44,576 nucleotides of DNA. It comes from Ruminococcus sp. Lineage in GTDB: Bacteria > Bacillota > Clostridia > Oscillospirales > Ruminococcaceae. This document shows positions 17,185 through 25,529 of the stretch, piece by piece. Below the pieces are notes generated by a model. That model saw only the letters and a list, made by a program, of their open reading frames with translations, was not told where the DNA came from and did not search any database. The DNA lies in NCBI RefSeq assembly GCF_024691275.1, contig NZ_JAILNU010000087.1:1-44576 (forward strand), written 5' to 3'. The position numbers were made by a program, and so were the translations under genes. Each line of letters opens with the position of its first letter. Within the stretch, counting starts at the first letter, position 1.

Positions 17185-18003
17185 TCAAGAATTATTTTTC
17201 CGTCTGTAGAGCTTTGCGGGACGATGCCCCTCACCTCTTACGTACTCATCTGTCTCCTCAACGTAGCTGCTGACCATTCTGCGGAAATTCGCAGGCAGAA
17301 CAGAAACGTTCATGATAGTTTCCTGCACCTTCTGAAAAGCCGTCAGTGTGAACTTTTCAGGAAGAAAATCAAGGATAGTATCGTAGTTCTTTGCCTCTGA
17401 TCTGAGAGCCGAAAGCGCTTCTGCAATTATAGACGCATGGTCAAAAGCAAGTCTGCCGCTGTCAACGATCCTGAATTCTGTACGACCGAAATGTGATTTT
17501 TCCTCGGCAAGCACAGCTTTAAGCTCAGTATCGCCGTAAGTGAGGTTAAGATGATAGATGTCGCCGTCGCGCTCAAAGCTCACGCTGAACCACTGTGCGT
17601 CAGAAGCATCATCTTTTCCGACCTGTCTTACGGACTCCTCACTTATTATGGATACGTAGGCATTTGAGATGATCCAGCCGCGGGGATCGCGGTCGGGAGC
17701 GCTGAAAACTCCCACCGGCATGATAGAGACTGGCATTACATCGGTCTCCTCATATATCTCCCTCATGGCACATTCCTCGACAGTCTCGCCCTTTTGCAAG
17801 AAACCTCCGGGAAGTGCCCACATATCCTTGAACGGGTATCCTCCCCTCTTTATAAGAAGGATCTGAAGCTTATTCTCAGGATTTCGGCGGTAATCGGTCT
17901 TATCCCCCGAACTCACCATAAAAGCCGCAACATCGGCAGTGACCGAGGGACGCTCATAATCGCTGAGCTTATAGTTTTGAAGAAATTCCTTTTCGCTGCC
18001 CAT
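17185..18003 (-). CDS. nrtR: NrtR-type Nudix regulator of NAD metabolism
   Basis: The 272-residue protein has an N-terminal Nudix domain and a C-terminal winged-helix region (about 195-268). The latter shows the NrtR pattern F-T-L-T-A-F-Q-K-V, N-F-R-R-M-V and P-A-K-L-Y-R. NrtR proteins bind ADP-ribose and repress NAD salvage genes. The Nudix box is nearly complete (G-x5-E-x7-R-E-I-x-E-E-x-D-V), with the usual last Gly replaced by Asp, so ADP-ribose hydrolysis may remain or be weakened. It heads the pncA-pncB operon, as expected for autoregulation, and an 11-bp palindrome overlaps the promoter -10. The ATG at 18003 follows AGGAGG. A plain ADP-ribose pyrophosphatase is the alternative. Confidence 0.85.
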   Translation of the reverse strand: MGSEKEFLQNYKLSDYERPSVTADVAAFMVSSGDKTDYRRNPENKLQILLIKRGGYPFKDMWALPGGFLQKGETVEECAMREIYEETDVMPVSIMPVGVFSAPDRDPRGWIISNAYVSIISEESVRQVGKDDASDAQWFSVSFERDGDIYHLNLTYGDTELKAVLAEEKSHFGRTEFRIVDSGRLAFDHASIIAEALSALRSEAKNYDTILDFLPEKFTLTAFQKVQETIMNVSVLPANFRRMVSSYVEETDEYVRGEGHRPAKLYRRKNNS

Positions 18004-18032
18004 TATCAACGCCTCCTGTGTTATTTCTATTA

Positions 18033-18063
18033 TGATAATATCACAAAAGTAATAAGATGTCAA
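18033..18063 (-). promoter_or_regulatory. Promoter and candidate NrtR operator of the nrtR-pncA-pncB operon
   Basis: On the minus strand TTGACA (18058-18063), 17-base spacer, TATTAT (18035-18040). The perfect palindrome TGATAATATCA (18033-18043, plus-strand reading) covers the -10 box, a good position for repression by NrtR. Confidence 0.7.
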
Positions 18064-18138
18064 GTCTTTTTTGAAATTTTTCCAAAAAAATTTTCCTTAC
18101 TATATTATTATATATTTGCAGAATAATAATATAAGCAC

Positions 18139-18167
18139 TTGCATTTCATATGAAATCATGGTATAAT
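18139..18167 (+). promoter_or_regulatory. Sigma-A promoter of the LacI-type repressor gene
   Basis: TTGCAT (18139-18144), 17-base spacer, TATAAT (18162-18167). Confidence 0.75.
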
Positions 18168-18187
18168 ATATATGAAATCGTTACCAC
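18143..18187. promoter_or_regulatory. Operators in the repressor promoter
   Basis: ATTTCATATGAAAT (18143-18156) is a perfect palindrome within the promoter spacer. Three bases after the -10 comes ATATGAAATCGTTACCAC (18170-18187), which recurs with 16 of 18 matches at 19288-19305 before the PTS gene. Both sites contain TGAAAT. The inner part (18173-18186) also fits the cre consensus TGWAANCGNTNWCA at 13 of 14 positions, as LacI-family operators often do. Confidence 0.6.
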
Positions 18188-18208
18188 TTTTTTCAGGAGG
18201 GATGCATC

Positions 18209-19198
18209 GTGAACATTTCAGATTTTGCAAAGGCAGCTGGAGTATCAAAATCAGCAGTCAGCCGATACTTCAACGATGGCTACCTGAGCAAGGACAAACG
18301 TGAAAAAATTGAGGCAGCTATAGAAAAAACAGGCTACTCCCCAAGTATTTCGGCTCGTTCGGTCAGAACACGCATCACAAAGCTGGTAGGAGTGATACTG
18401 CCGAAACTTTCCAGCGAGAGCTGTGCCAGAGTCACCGACGGCATAAGCTCTGTGCTCAGCGAATACGGTTACGAGCTGCTCCTCGTAACCACGTCCAACA
18501 ACTACCACAAGGAGATCGAATCGCTGGAACTTTTTCGCCAGAATCGTGTAGACGGCGTAATACTGCTCTCAACAGTATTCACCGATCTTCACAGGGCTGT
18601 GCTGAGCAAAATGCACGTTCCTGTGATACTTGTGGGACAGAAGCACAAGGGCTTCAACTGTGTTTGCCACGACGATTACGGCGCAGCAAGAAATCTCACG
18701 AGAATAATGCTGGAAAAAGGCTCGGTCAAGCCCGCTTATATCGGCGTTGATCCCGAGGACAAAGCCGCAGGCGAAGCTCGTTACAACGGTTTCATAAAGG
18801 CAATCGAAGAATCAGGCAACAAGATCCGCAAAGAGTTCATGGAAATAGCCGAGTTTACCATGGATTCAGGCTACGAAAAGGCAAAGCATCTGCTTTCGGG
18901 CAAGGAGTTGCCCGACAGTATTTTCTGCGCGACCGATACCATAGCGCTTGGTGTAATAATGTACTGCCGCGATTCAGGTCTGCGTATCCCCGAGGATATA
19001 ATGATAGCCTCTGTTGGCGACAGCAAAGTAGGCAGGATAGCCGCAGTTCCCATAACTACGGCGCATCTGCACTACAAGACCGCAGGCAGCGAAGCTGCAA
19101 AAATGCTTCTTTCCGCCATAAAGCAGCCCGACCTTATCCCAAGGGTGCTGCAACTGGATTATTACGTCATTGAGCGTCAATCCACGAACAAAATATGA
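18209..19198 (+). CDS. scrR: LacI-family repressor of the sucrose operon
   Basis: The 329-residue protein has an N-terminal LacI helix-turn-helix (residues 1-47: I-S-D-F-A-K-A-A-G-V-S-K-S-A-V-S-R-Y-F-N) and hinge. A sugar-binding-protein-like effector domain follows, with the usual N-R-V-D-G-V-I-L-L, D-D-Y-G-A-A and F-C-A-T-D-T-I-A-L-G motifs. The start is GTG at 18209, eight bases after AGGAGG. It stands upstream of sucrose PTS genes in the same direction and shares an operator-like box with them, so a sucrose or sucrose-6-phosphate-responsive repressor (ScrR/SacR type) is likely. The inducer is inferred from the neighbours. Confidence 0.85.
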   Translation: MNISDFAKAAGVSKSAVSRYFNDGYLSKDKREKIEAAIEKTGYSPSISARSVRTRITKLVGVILPKLSSESCARVTDGISSVLSEYGYELLLVTTSNNYHKEIESLELFRQNRVDGVILLSTVFTDLHRAVLSKMHVPVILVGQKHKGFNCVCHDDYGAARNLTRIMLEKGSVKPAYIGVDPEDKAAGEARYNGFIKAIEESGNKIRKEFMEIAEFTMDSGYEKAKHLLSGKELPDSIFCATDTIALGVIMYCRDSGLRIPEDIMIASVGDSKVGRIAAVPITTAHLHYKTAGSEAAKMLLSAIKQPDLIPRVLQLDYYVIERQSTNKI

Positions 19199-19272
19199 AA
19201 CTGTGTGAAACCTACTGAATGTTTTTGTGATGTTTTGCCATAATGTCAATAGATTTTTTGTAATCGACATGA

Positions 19273-19305
19273 TATAATATAGCCATGATATGAAATCAAT
19301 ACCAC
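19273..19305 (+). promoter_or_regulatory. Promoter -10 and operator of the sucrose PTS genes
   Basis: TATAAT at 19273-19278 has only a poor -35 match, which suggests a weak or activated promoter. Ten bases later comes the operator copy ATATGAAATCAATACCAC (19288-19305), placed to block transcription start. Confidence 0.55.
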
Positions 19306-19358
19306 AAATTCTACGTGTTGTATTGAACATTCTGCTCTGGCAAAAGGAGAGGTGTATT

Positions 19359-21284
19359 ATGGATCACAGACAATGTGCTGCAGAGATACTTTCAGCTTTA
19401 GGTGGAAAGGATAATCTCGTAAGTGCCGCTCACTGCGCGACACGACTGCGTCTTGTTATCGCAGACAACAGCAGGGTACAGAAAAGCGTCCTTGAGGATA
19501 TCGACGGAGTTAAGGGCGTATTTGAAGCCGCAGGTCAGCTTCAGGTAATTATAGGAACAGGTACGGTAAATAAGGTATACGCCGAATTCATCAGTATCGC
19601 AGGTGTCGAGGCAGCTTCCAAGGACGACGTGAAAAAGGCTGCCGCTTCAAAAGCACCGTGGTACAAACGTGCAATAAAGACCCTCGGCGATATATTTGTC
19701 CCCATTATTCCCGCAATAGTTGCAACAGGACTTCTGAACGGCATTTTAGGCGGCCTTTCAAAAGCAAAACCGTCGCTGGCAGGCTCCGATCTCTTCGCTC
19801 TGCTCAATATTTTCTCGAACGCAGCTCTCGTATTCCTGCCCATACTCATTGCGATCAGCGCAGCTAAAATATTCGGAGGCAATATATACCTCGGTGCTGT
19901 TGTGGGTATGATAATGATCCACCCCGACCTCGTAAACGCCTGGAGCGCAGGCGGCGGTGCTGAAACGAGTACCCTATGGTCATGGTTCGGGCTGTGGAAC
20001 ATACAGAATACAGGCTATCAGGGACACGTTATCCCTGTCATTATCGCGGTACTGATGCTGTGTACCATTGAAAAATGGCTCCACAAGCGCGTTCCCGAAA
20101 CATTCGACCTCTTTGTTACTCCTCTTGTATCTGTACTGGTAACTTCATTCTTCACAATGACTGTTATCGGCCCTGTCTTCTCACAGATCGAAACATGGGT
20201 ACTTGACGGCGCAAAATGGCTCATCGCTCTCCCTCTCGGCTTAGGTTCGTTCATCATGGGCGGTGTTTATGCTCCTACAGTCGTTGCAGGCGTACACCAT
20301 ATGTACAACGCCATCGAGCTCGCTATGATAGCCGATAACGGTCAGAACACATGGATGCCTATCGCTACTGCCGCAAACGTTGCACAGGGTGCTGCTGCAC
20401 TGGCAGTTGCTCTCAAAACACGCAGCCGAAAGCTCAGATCTATGGCTCTTCCCGCTTCCCTCTCAGCATTTATGGGCATCACAGAGCCTGCTATCTTCGG
20501 TGTAAATGTACGCTACGGCAAGCCCCTCATTGCAGGTATGGCAGGCGGTGCCTGCGGCGCTATGGCAGCATCTGTCATGAAGGTATATGCTACTGCAAAC
20601 GGTGTTACAGGACTGTTTGGATTTTTGATAACTACAGAATGCTTCTTCGGATATCTTATTACTATAATAGTATCATTCGCAGCTGCATTCGGCATCTCAT
20701 GGATACTTTTCAAGGACGAGAAGTCCGAAAAGGACAGCAGCTCCGAAAAGCCTGCCCCATCAACAAAAAACTCCAACAGCGAAGCTGAAAAGCCTTCCGC
20801 TGATACTCTGCCCCAAACTTCATACGACGACAGCTGCGTATACTCCCCTATCAGCGGAACTATCGTCGCTATGAAAAATGTTCCTGACGAGACATTCGCA
20901 ACCGAGATCCTCGGCAAGGGAGCTGCTGTAGCTCCTTCCGAAGGCAAGGTCATAGCACCTGCCGACGGCGAAGTAAGCACTATGTTCGATACCAACCACG
21001 CTATCGGTCTTACACTTGACAACGGCATGGACGTTCTTATTCACATAGGTCTCAACACAGTTGAGCTCAACGGAAACGGCTTCACAGGTCATGTCAAGGA
21101 AGGCGACAGAATCCGCCGCGGTCAGACACTTATAACCTTCGACAAGTCATTTATCGAAAGCAAGGGCTATAACACTATAACTCCGATCATCATCACAAAT
21201 GCCGACGACTTCGCTGAGATAAACCAGGCTTCCGACGGAAAAATCGACTTTCTCGGTAAACTCCTTGAAACTAAAAAGGGATGA
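19359..21284 (+). CDS. scrA: Sucrose-specific PTS enzyme II (EIIBCA fusion)
   Basis: The 641-residue protein imports and phosphorylates sucrose to sucrose-6-phosphate. Order of domains: EIIB (about 1-90) with the phospho-cysteine C26 in A-A-H-C-A-T-R-L-R; EIIC (about 105-470), about ten membrane segments with G-G-V-Y-A-P-T-V-V-A-G-V-H-H and a G-I-T-E-P-A-I-F-G loop; a charged linker; and EIIA-Glc (about 505-641) with the phospho-His562 in V-L-I-H-I-G-L-N-T-V. Because EIIA is fused, only HPr and enzyme I are needed, and an HPr gene closes the operon. The ATG at 19359 follows AAAAGGAGAGG. Trehalose EIIBCs are similar; the GH32 gene next door favours sucrose. Confidence 0.93.
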   Translation: MDHRQCAAEILSALGGKDNLVSAAHCATRLRLVIADNSRVQKSVLEDIDGVKGVFEAAGQLQVIIGTGTVNKVYAEFISIAGVEAASKDDVKKAAASKAPWYKRAIKTLGDIFVPIIPAIVATGLLNGILGGLSKAKPSLAGSDLFALLNIFSNAALVFLPILIAISAAKIFGGNIYLGAVVGMIMIHPDLVNAWSAGGGAETSTLWSWFGLWNIQNTGYQGHVIPVIIAVLMLCTIEKWLHKRVPETFDLFVTPLVSVLVTSFFTMTVIGPVFSQIETWVLDGAKWLIALPLGLGSFIMGGVYAPTVVAGVHHMYNAIELAMIADNGQNTWMPIATAANVAQGAAALAVALKTRSRKLRSMALPASLSAFMGITEPAIFGVNVRYGKPLIAGMAGGACGAMAASVMKVYATANGVTGLFGFLITTECFFGYLITIIVSFAAAFGISWILFKDEKSEKDSSSEKPAPSTKNSNSEAEKPSADTLPQTSYDDSCVYSPISGTIVAMKNVPDETFATEILGKGAAVAPSEGKVIAPADGEVSTMFDTNHAIGLTLDNGMDVLIHIGLNTVELNGNGFTGHVKEGDRIRRGQTLITFDKSFIESKGYNTITPIIITNADDFAEINQASDGKIDFLGKLLETKKG

Positions 21285-21289
21285 GGATA

Positions 21290-22624
21290 ATGAAAAACAA
21301 CTGGCGTCAAAAGCTGCATCTTGAACCGAAAAGCGGCTGGCTCAACGACCCCAACGGTCTGAGCTGGTTCAATGGCTGCTATCACGTTTATTTTCAGTAC
21401 GCTCCCGATGATCCCTGCGGCGACGGAGACAAGTGCTGGGGACACTGGTGCAGCACGGATATGCTCCGCTGGACATATACGGGAACAGTTCTCGTTCCCG
21501 ATATCCCCGAGGACAGGAACGGTGTGTACTCAGGCAGCGGAATCGCCGCAGATGATATGCTCCACCTGTTCTATACAGGCAACGTCAAAGAAGACGGCGA
21601 CCACGACTACGTTACCTCGGGGCGCGGTGCCAATGTCATCACGGTCACTACCTCGGACGGGCACAACATGAGTGAAAAAAAGGTTGTCCTGCGCAATCAG
21701 GATTATCCCGACTACTGCTCATGTCACGTTCGCGATCCGAAGGTATGGAAAGACGGAAATATATACCGCATGGTTCTGGGAGCACGAACTCTCAGTAATG
21801 AGGGCTGTGTACTTATGTACAAGTCCTCAGACCTGAACAGCTGGGAATACGATCATGTTCTCGGCATACCCGATATGGGCTATATGTGGGAGTGCCCAGA
21901 CTTCTTTACCATTGGCTCCCACAGCTACCTGAGCGTATCTCCGCAGGGACTTGCACATGAGGAAATGCGCTTTCAGAACGTGTACAGCTCGGGATACTTC
22001 CGCGCTGACGGTGAACTTACCGATTTCACCGAATGGGACTGCGGATTTGATTTCTATGCGCCGCAGACCTTTGAAACTCCCGACGGACGGCGAATTCTCA
22101 TCGGCTGGATGGGAATTGGCGATATACCATATACAAATCCTACGGTCGAACTCGGCTGGCAGCATTGTCTGACTGTTCCGCGTGAAGTAACAGCCGCAAA
22201 AGACGGCTCACTTCTTCAGCTCCCTGTACGTGAAATGCGGAAGCTCCGCCGTGAAAACCGCGATCTTGAAAATGGTATGACCACCCCTCTTCCCTTTGAG
22301 CTTGTCGCTGATACCGATAAAGAGTTCACGCTAAACATAGGCGGTTATCTCACCATGAGCTTTGTAGACGGCGTATTCACTCTGCGATTTACTGACGACA
22401 ATGCAAGCGGCGGCAGAACTGTCAGAAAAGCTGCTCTGAGCGACTGCAAAGAGCTGCTGCTCCTTGCCGATACCTCGTCCATCGAGGTATACCTCAACGG
22501 CGGCGAAAAGGTACTCAGCACCCGCTTTTATCCGAGCGATACTGAGGTAAAACTCGAATTCAGCGGCATGAGCGGCATTCTTTACGAACTCGATGCATTG
22601 GAGGTGAAGCTCGATGAACAATGA
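21290..22624 (+). CDS. scrB: Sucrose-6-phosphate hydrolase (GH32)
   Basis: The 444-residue GH32 enzyme splits sucrose-6-phosphate into glucose-6-phosphate and fructose. The three catalytic motifs are visible: W-L-N-D20-P-N-G (nucleophile), R-D-P-K-V-W (transition-state Asp) and E-C-P-D-F-F (acid/base Glu). A beta-sandwich domain follows the five-bladed propeller. There is no signal peptide, consistent with a cytoplasmic phospho-sugar substrate. ATG at 21290 was preferred over 21281, which overlaps the end of scrA but lacks spacing to a ribosome site. It overlaps the fructokinase gene by 11 bases. Confidence 0.93.
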   Translation: MKNNWRQKLHLEPKSGWLNDPNGLSWFNGCYHVYFQYAPDDPCGDGDKCWGHWCSTDMLRWTYTGTVLVPDIPEDRNGVYSGSGIAADDMLHLFYTGNVKEDGDHDYVTSGRGANVITVTTSDGHNMSEKKVVLRNQDYPDYCSCHVRDPKVWKDGNIYRMVLGARTLSNEGCVLMYKSSDLNSWEYDHVLGIPDMGYMWECPDFFTIGSHSYLSVSPQGLAHEEMRFQNVYSSGYFRADGELTDFTEWDCGFDFYAPQTFETPDGRRILIGWMGIGDIPYTNPTVELGWQHCLTVPREVTAAKDGSLLQLPVREMRKLRRENRDLENGMTTPLPFELVADTDKEFTLNIGGYLTMSFVDGVFTLRFTDDNASGGRTVRKAALSDCKELLLLADTSSIEVYLNGGEKVLSTRFYPSDTEVKLEFSGMSGILYELDALEVKLDEQ

Positions 22625-23579
22625 TATGCTGATCGCTATCGGCGAAGCGCTTATTGACTTCATTCCCGACAAAAGCGGCTGTCAGTTCGGCGAGGTAACA
22701 GCATTTTCACCCAAACTCGGAGGAGCTCCCGCAAATGTATGCGGAGCTTATACCAGACTTGGGGGCAGATCGCGTCTGCTCACTCAGCTGGGAGATGATC
22801 CCTTCGGACACAGGATACTCAATGAACTTAACGGCTGCGGAGTCGATACCTCCTGCATAAAGCTCACCGATAAAGCCAAAACAGCTCTTGCATTCGTAAG
22901 CATCGGAGCTGACGGCAATAGAACGTTCTCGTTCTACCGCGATCCCTCCGCAGATATGCTTTATGCTCCCGAAAATATTACGGAAAGTCTGTTTGAAGAC
23001 GCATACGCTCTACACTTTTGCAGCGTATCACTGGGAGACTTCCCGATGAAGGAAGCCCACCGTGCCGCAATCTCAGAAATGCGAAGACACGGCGGCATCA
23101 TCAGCTTCGACCCCAATCTGCGCTTTCCGCTGTGGAAGAGCAAGGAGGCTCTGCGTGAGACAGTTCTCGAATTTCTGCCTCTCGCGGATATCATTAAGAT
23201 ATCCGACGAGGAGCTGGAATTCATCACGGGCGAGAACAATATCGAAAAGGCTCTCCCCGTGCTTCTCAAAGGAAGCACCAAACTTGTAATATATACCTGC
23301 GGCAGGGACGGCGCTCACGCTTACACCATGAACGCCTCTGCAAAAAGTCCTGTACGTCAGGTTAAAGCCATTGACACAACAGGTGCAGGTGACGGCTTCA
23401 TCGGCTCATTCCTATGGAAGCTGCACAGTCTCGCTGTCACCGCAGATACTATCAGCACATTGAGCGGCGAAGTCCTGAAAGAGTGCCTTGACCTCTCCAA
23501 TGAATTCTGCGCATATAGTGTGCAAAAAAACGGTGCGATAGCATCGTACCCGACCATTGCCGAACTTTTTAAAAAATAA
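22614..23579 (+). CDS. scrK: Fructokinase (PfkB family)
   Basis: The 321-residue ribokinase-family protein phosphorylates the fructose freed by ScrB to fructose-6-phosphate. It shows G-E-A-L-I-D-F near the start, the G-G-A-P-A-N-V sugar-binding motif and the C-terminal D-T-T-G-A-G-D-G anion hole with catalytic Asp. Overlap with scrB and a GGAGGTGA site inside the scrB end support coupled translation. Sugar specificity is deduced from operon context. Confidence 0.92.
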   Translation: MNNDMLIAIGEALIDFIPDKSGCQFGEVTAFSPKLGGAPANVCGAYTRLGGRSRLLTQLGDDPFGHRILNELNGCGVDTSCIKLTDKAKTALAFVSIGADGNRTFSFYRDPSADMLYAPENITESLFEDAYALHFCSVSLGDFPMKEAHRAAISEMRRHGGIISFDPNLRFPLWKSKEALRETVLEFLPLADIIKISDEELEFITGENNIEKALPVLLKGSTKLVIYTCGRDGAHAYTMNASAKSPVRQVKAIDTTGAGDGFIGSFLWKLHSLAVTADTISTLSGEVLKECLDLSNEFCAYSVQKNGAIASYPTIAELFKK

Positions 23580-23590
23580 GGAGGATATCC

Positions 23591-23848
23591 ATGAAAAAAT
23601 TCACTTACACCATAAAAGATGCATCAGGCATTCACGCAAGACCCGCGGGACAGCTGGTAAAGCTCGCAAAAGGTTTTGAAAGCACGGTTACCATTACAAA
23701 GGGCGATAAGTCCGTAAATGCCTGCCAGCTTATGAAGCTAATGAGCATGGGCATAAAATGCGGAGATACTATAAATTTCTCCGTTGAGGGCAGCGACGAA
23801 GAAGCTGCCGCAATAGTAGTGGAAGAATTCATGACTGCCAATTTGTAA
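23591..23848 (+). CDS. HPr-like phosphocarrier with Gln at position 46
   Basis: The 85-residue protein is full-length for HPr. It has the phosphorylation site G-I-H15-A-R-P-A-G and can pass phosphate from enzyme I to the fused EIIA of the sucrose transporter. Residue 46, the Ser used by HPr kinase in Firmicutes for catabolite repression, is Gln (A-C-Q-L-M), so CcpA-linked signalling through this copy should not be possible. It is the last gene in the operon, 11 bases after scrK, behind AAGGAGG, and ends at a strong terminator. It may be a dedicated carrier or the general HPr of the cell; enzyme I is not in the window. Confidence 0.9.
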   Translation: MKKFTYTIKDASGIHARPAGQLVKLAKGFESTVTITKGDKSVNACQLMKLMSMGIKCGDTINFSVEGSDEEAAAIVVEEFMTANL

Positions 23849-23880
23849 TCACCTTCCTCTTAGAATAATATGTTAAGCCT

Positions 23881-23913
23881 GATAAAAGCCGTCTTTAAAA
23901 GACGGCTTTTATC
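23881..23913 (+). terminator. Rho-independent terminator of the sucrose operon
   Basis: A perfect stem of at least 13 bp (23881-23893 with 23901-23913), with a T-rich 3' arm, lies 32 bases after the HPr stop. Confidence 0.85.
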
Positions 23914-24027
23914 ATTTATATAGCATATGCAACAAAAATATATCGTCATTTTTAACAATAAATATACATAAATATTGTGAGACATAACAAAAAATGACTT
24001 GAAATGCTATATATTAGCATAAAAACC

Positions 24028-24056
24028 TTGTTTGACCACCAAGCCTGTGATATAAT
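24028..24056 (+). promoter_or_regulatory. Sigma-A promoter of the GGDEF gene
   Basis: TTGTTT (24028-24033), 17-base spacer, TATAAT (24051-24056). It shows that the coding start must lie well downstream of the first in-frame ATG at 24004. Confidence 0.6.
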
Positions 24057-24147
24057 AATTTTATATACCTGCCTTATGGTCATAAGAACCCTAACGGCAG
24101 AGATCGCACGAATTATACTTGAAACACCATGGGGGAATAATGTGAGT

Positions 24148-25446
24148 ATGAATACTATTGGCGACCTTGATCTTAATGAAGTTTTGGGATATGTTACAGA
24201 AAATGTCGATGCAGTATTAGTAGTTGACGGTATTGCCGATACTTACAAATGTGTCATAAGACGCGGAGTTTTTACTGAGTATCTACAGGAAAGCGGACGC
24301 TATCACGATCTTATAAAAAAGCTCTGGTTTCACTTCAACAACAGCTCCGACTCGGTTATTGATGATTACCTTGTATTTGTCCCGAATTCAGGAAAATTTA
24401 TAGGCAAATACGGAAAAAGAATGAATATAATTTGCAACGATATCACTCATGTCATTCAGCTGACGATCTATCCTGTTAAGGACAGCGTGGATCAGTACAT
24501 ATTTATCATGGACGAGCTCGACAAGAGCCAGTACCTCGACGAAACATTCACAAATAATAAAGTCGATACCATACAGAATACTTACCTGTTCTCTATGTAT
24601 GTTGATCTTATGAAGGACACGACCTACAGCATAAGCGTCACCGAAATGTCCGATGACGTTATGAATCAGCAGATAAAGTATTCCGAATGGCGCGAAACGA
24701 TCGTAAATATGATCTCCACAGAAGATCAGGCTATTTTCAACGAGCGCACCGATCCTGAGTATCTGAAGAAAAATCTTGCTCCGGGACATTCATCGTCTTT
24801 CGACTGCCTTATGAAGAATCTGGAAGGAAAATACATATGGGTAAAGCTCATATTCTGCCGCGCCGAAACACAGAACGACGAGGATTTCAGGTTTGTTTTC
24901 ATGGTGCAGGATATCCACGAGAACTATGTTGAGCTGATGTCAACTCTGAAAAAGTACGAGGAACTCGCTTCCATGGATCCACTTACTTCAATATTCAACC
25001 ACGGCAGGATCGAAACAGAGATCAACAACGCTATTGAGATGAAGAAGAAAAAAGGCACTGAGATATCCCTTATGATGCTCGATATCGACTTCTTCAAGCG
25101 CGTAAACGACAAATACGGACACTCCGTGGGAGATAATACCCTTATCCATTTCGTCGAAGTCATATCCGATTTCATAAGTGATTACAACGCTGTCATGGGA
25201 CGCTGGGGCGGCGAAGAATTTGTCGTTATCTTCTATGATACGGATATTTCAAAGATAAACGACATCGCAGAACAGATACGCGATAAAGTTGCTGCCGAAC
25301 TTTTCAACAGAGTCGGCAATATCACTTGCAGCATCGGCGTTACGACTATAGAGTATACCGATGACCTGTTCACAGCCTTTGACCGCATTGACAAAGCTGT
25401 CTACGGAGCAAAGTCGGCAGGCAGGAACTGCGTAAAGACCGTATAA
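24148..25446 (+). CDS. GGDEF diguanylate cyclase with PAS-like sensor region
   Basis: The 432-residue protein makes the second messenger c-di-GMP from two GTP. The C-terminal GGDEF domain (about 270-432) has D-P-L-T, D-I-D-F-F-K-R-V-N-D-K-Y-G-H and the active-site G-G-E-E-F (354-358). The RxxD inhibitory site is absent (D-Y-N-A at that place), so product feedback is unlikely. The preceding about 270 residues contain a PAS-like stretch ending in a V-F-M-V-Q-D-I helix linker; there is no membrane segment, so the sensor is cytoplasmic. The start could also be GTG at 24142; the in-frame ATG at 24004 lies before the promoter. Confidence 0.88.
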   Translation: MNTIGDLDLNEVLGYVTENVDAVLVVDGIADTYKCVIRRGVFTEYLQESGRYHDLIKKLWFHFNNSSDSVIDDYLVFVPNSGKFIGKYGKRMNIICNDITHVIQLTIYPVKDSVDQYIFIMDELDKSQYLDETFTNNKVDTIQNTYLFSMYVDLMKDTTYSISVTEMSDDVMNQQIKYSEWRETIVNMISTEDQAIFNERTDPEYLKKNLAPGHSSSFDCLMKNLEGKYIWVKLIFCRAETQNDEDFRFVFMVQDIHENYVELMSTLKKYEELASMDPLTSIFNHGRIETEINNAIEMKKKKGTEISLMMLDIDFFKRVNDKYGHSVGDNTLIHFVEVISDFISDYNAVMGRWGGEEFVVIFYDTDISKINDIAEQIRDKVAAELFNRVGNITCSIGVTTIEYTDDLFTAFDRIDKAVYGAKSAGRNCVKTV

Positions 25447-25451
25447 AAAAC

Positions 25452-25497
25452 AGTCGGAAATATAAGTTTTCAGCTTATACTTCCGACTTTTTATTTT
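25452..25497 (+). terminator. Rho-independent terminator of the GGDEF gene
   Basis: A 15-bp stem with one mismatch (25452-25466 with 25474-25488) is followed by a T-rich tract. Confidence 0.85.
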
Positions 25498-25529
25498 ATA
25501 ACTCTCATAAAAAAGTTTCATGCAATAAA

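Noticed and set aside
19541..21092. Antisense frames in the sucrose PTS gene
   Set aside because: The sense strand carries all EIIB, EIIC and EIIA motifs; the antisense products have no recognisable features.
24004..24147. Upstream extension of the GGDEF gene to the first in-frame ATG
   Set aside because: The extension contains the likely promoter (TTGTTT-17-TATAAT) and has no ribosome site.
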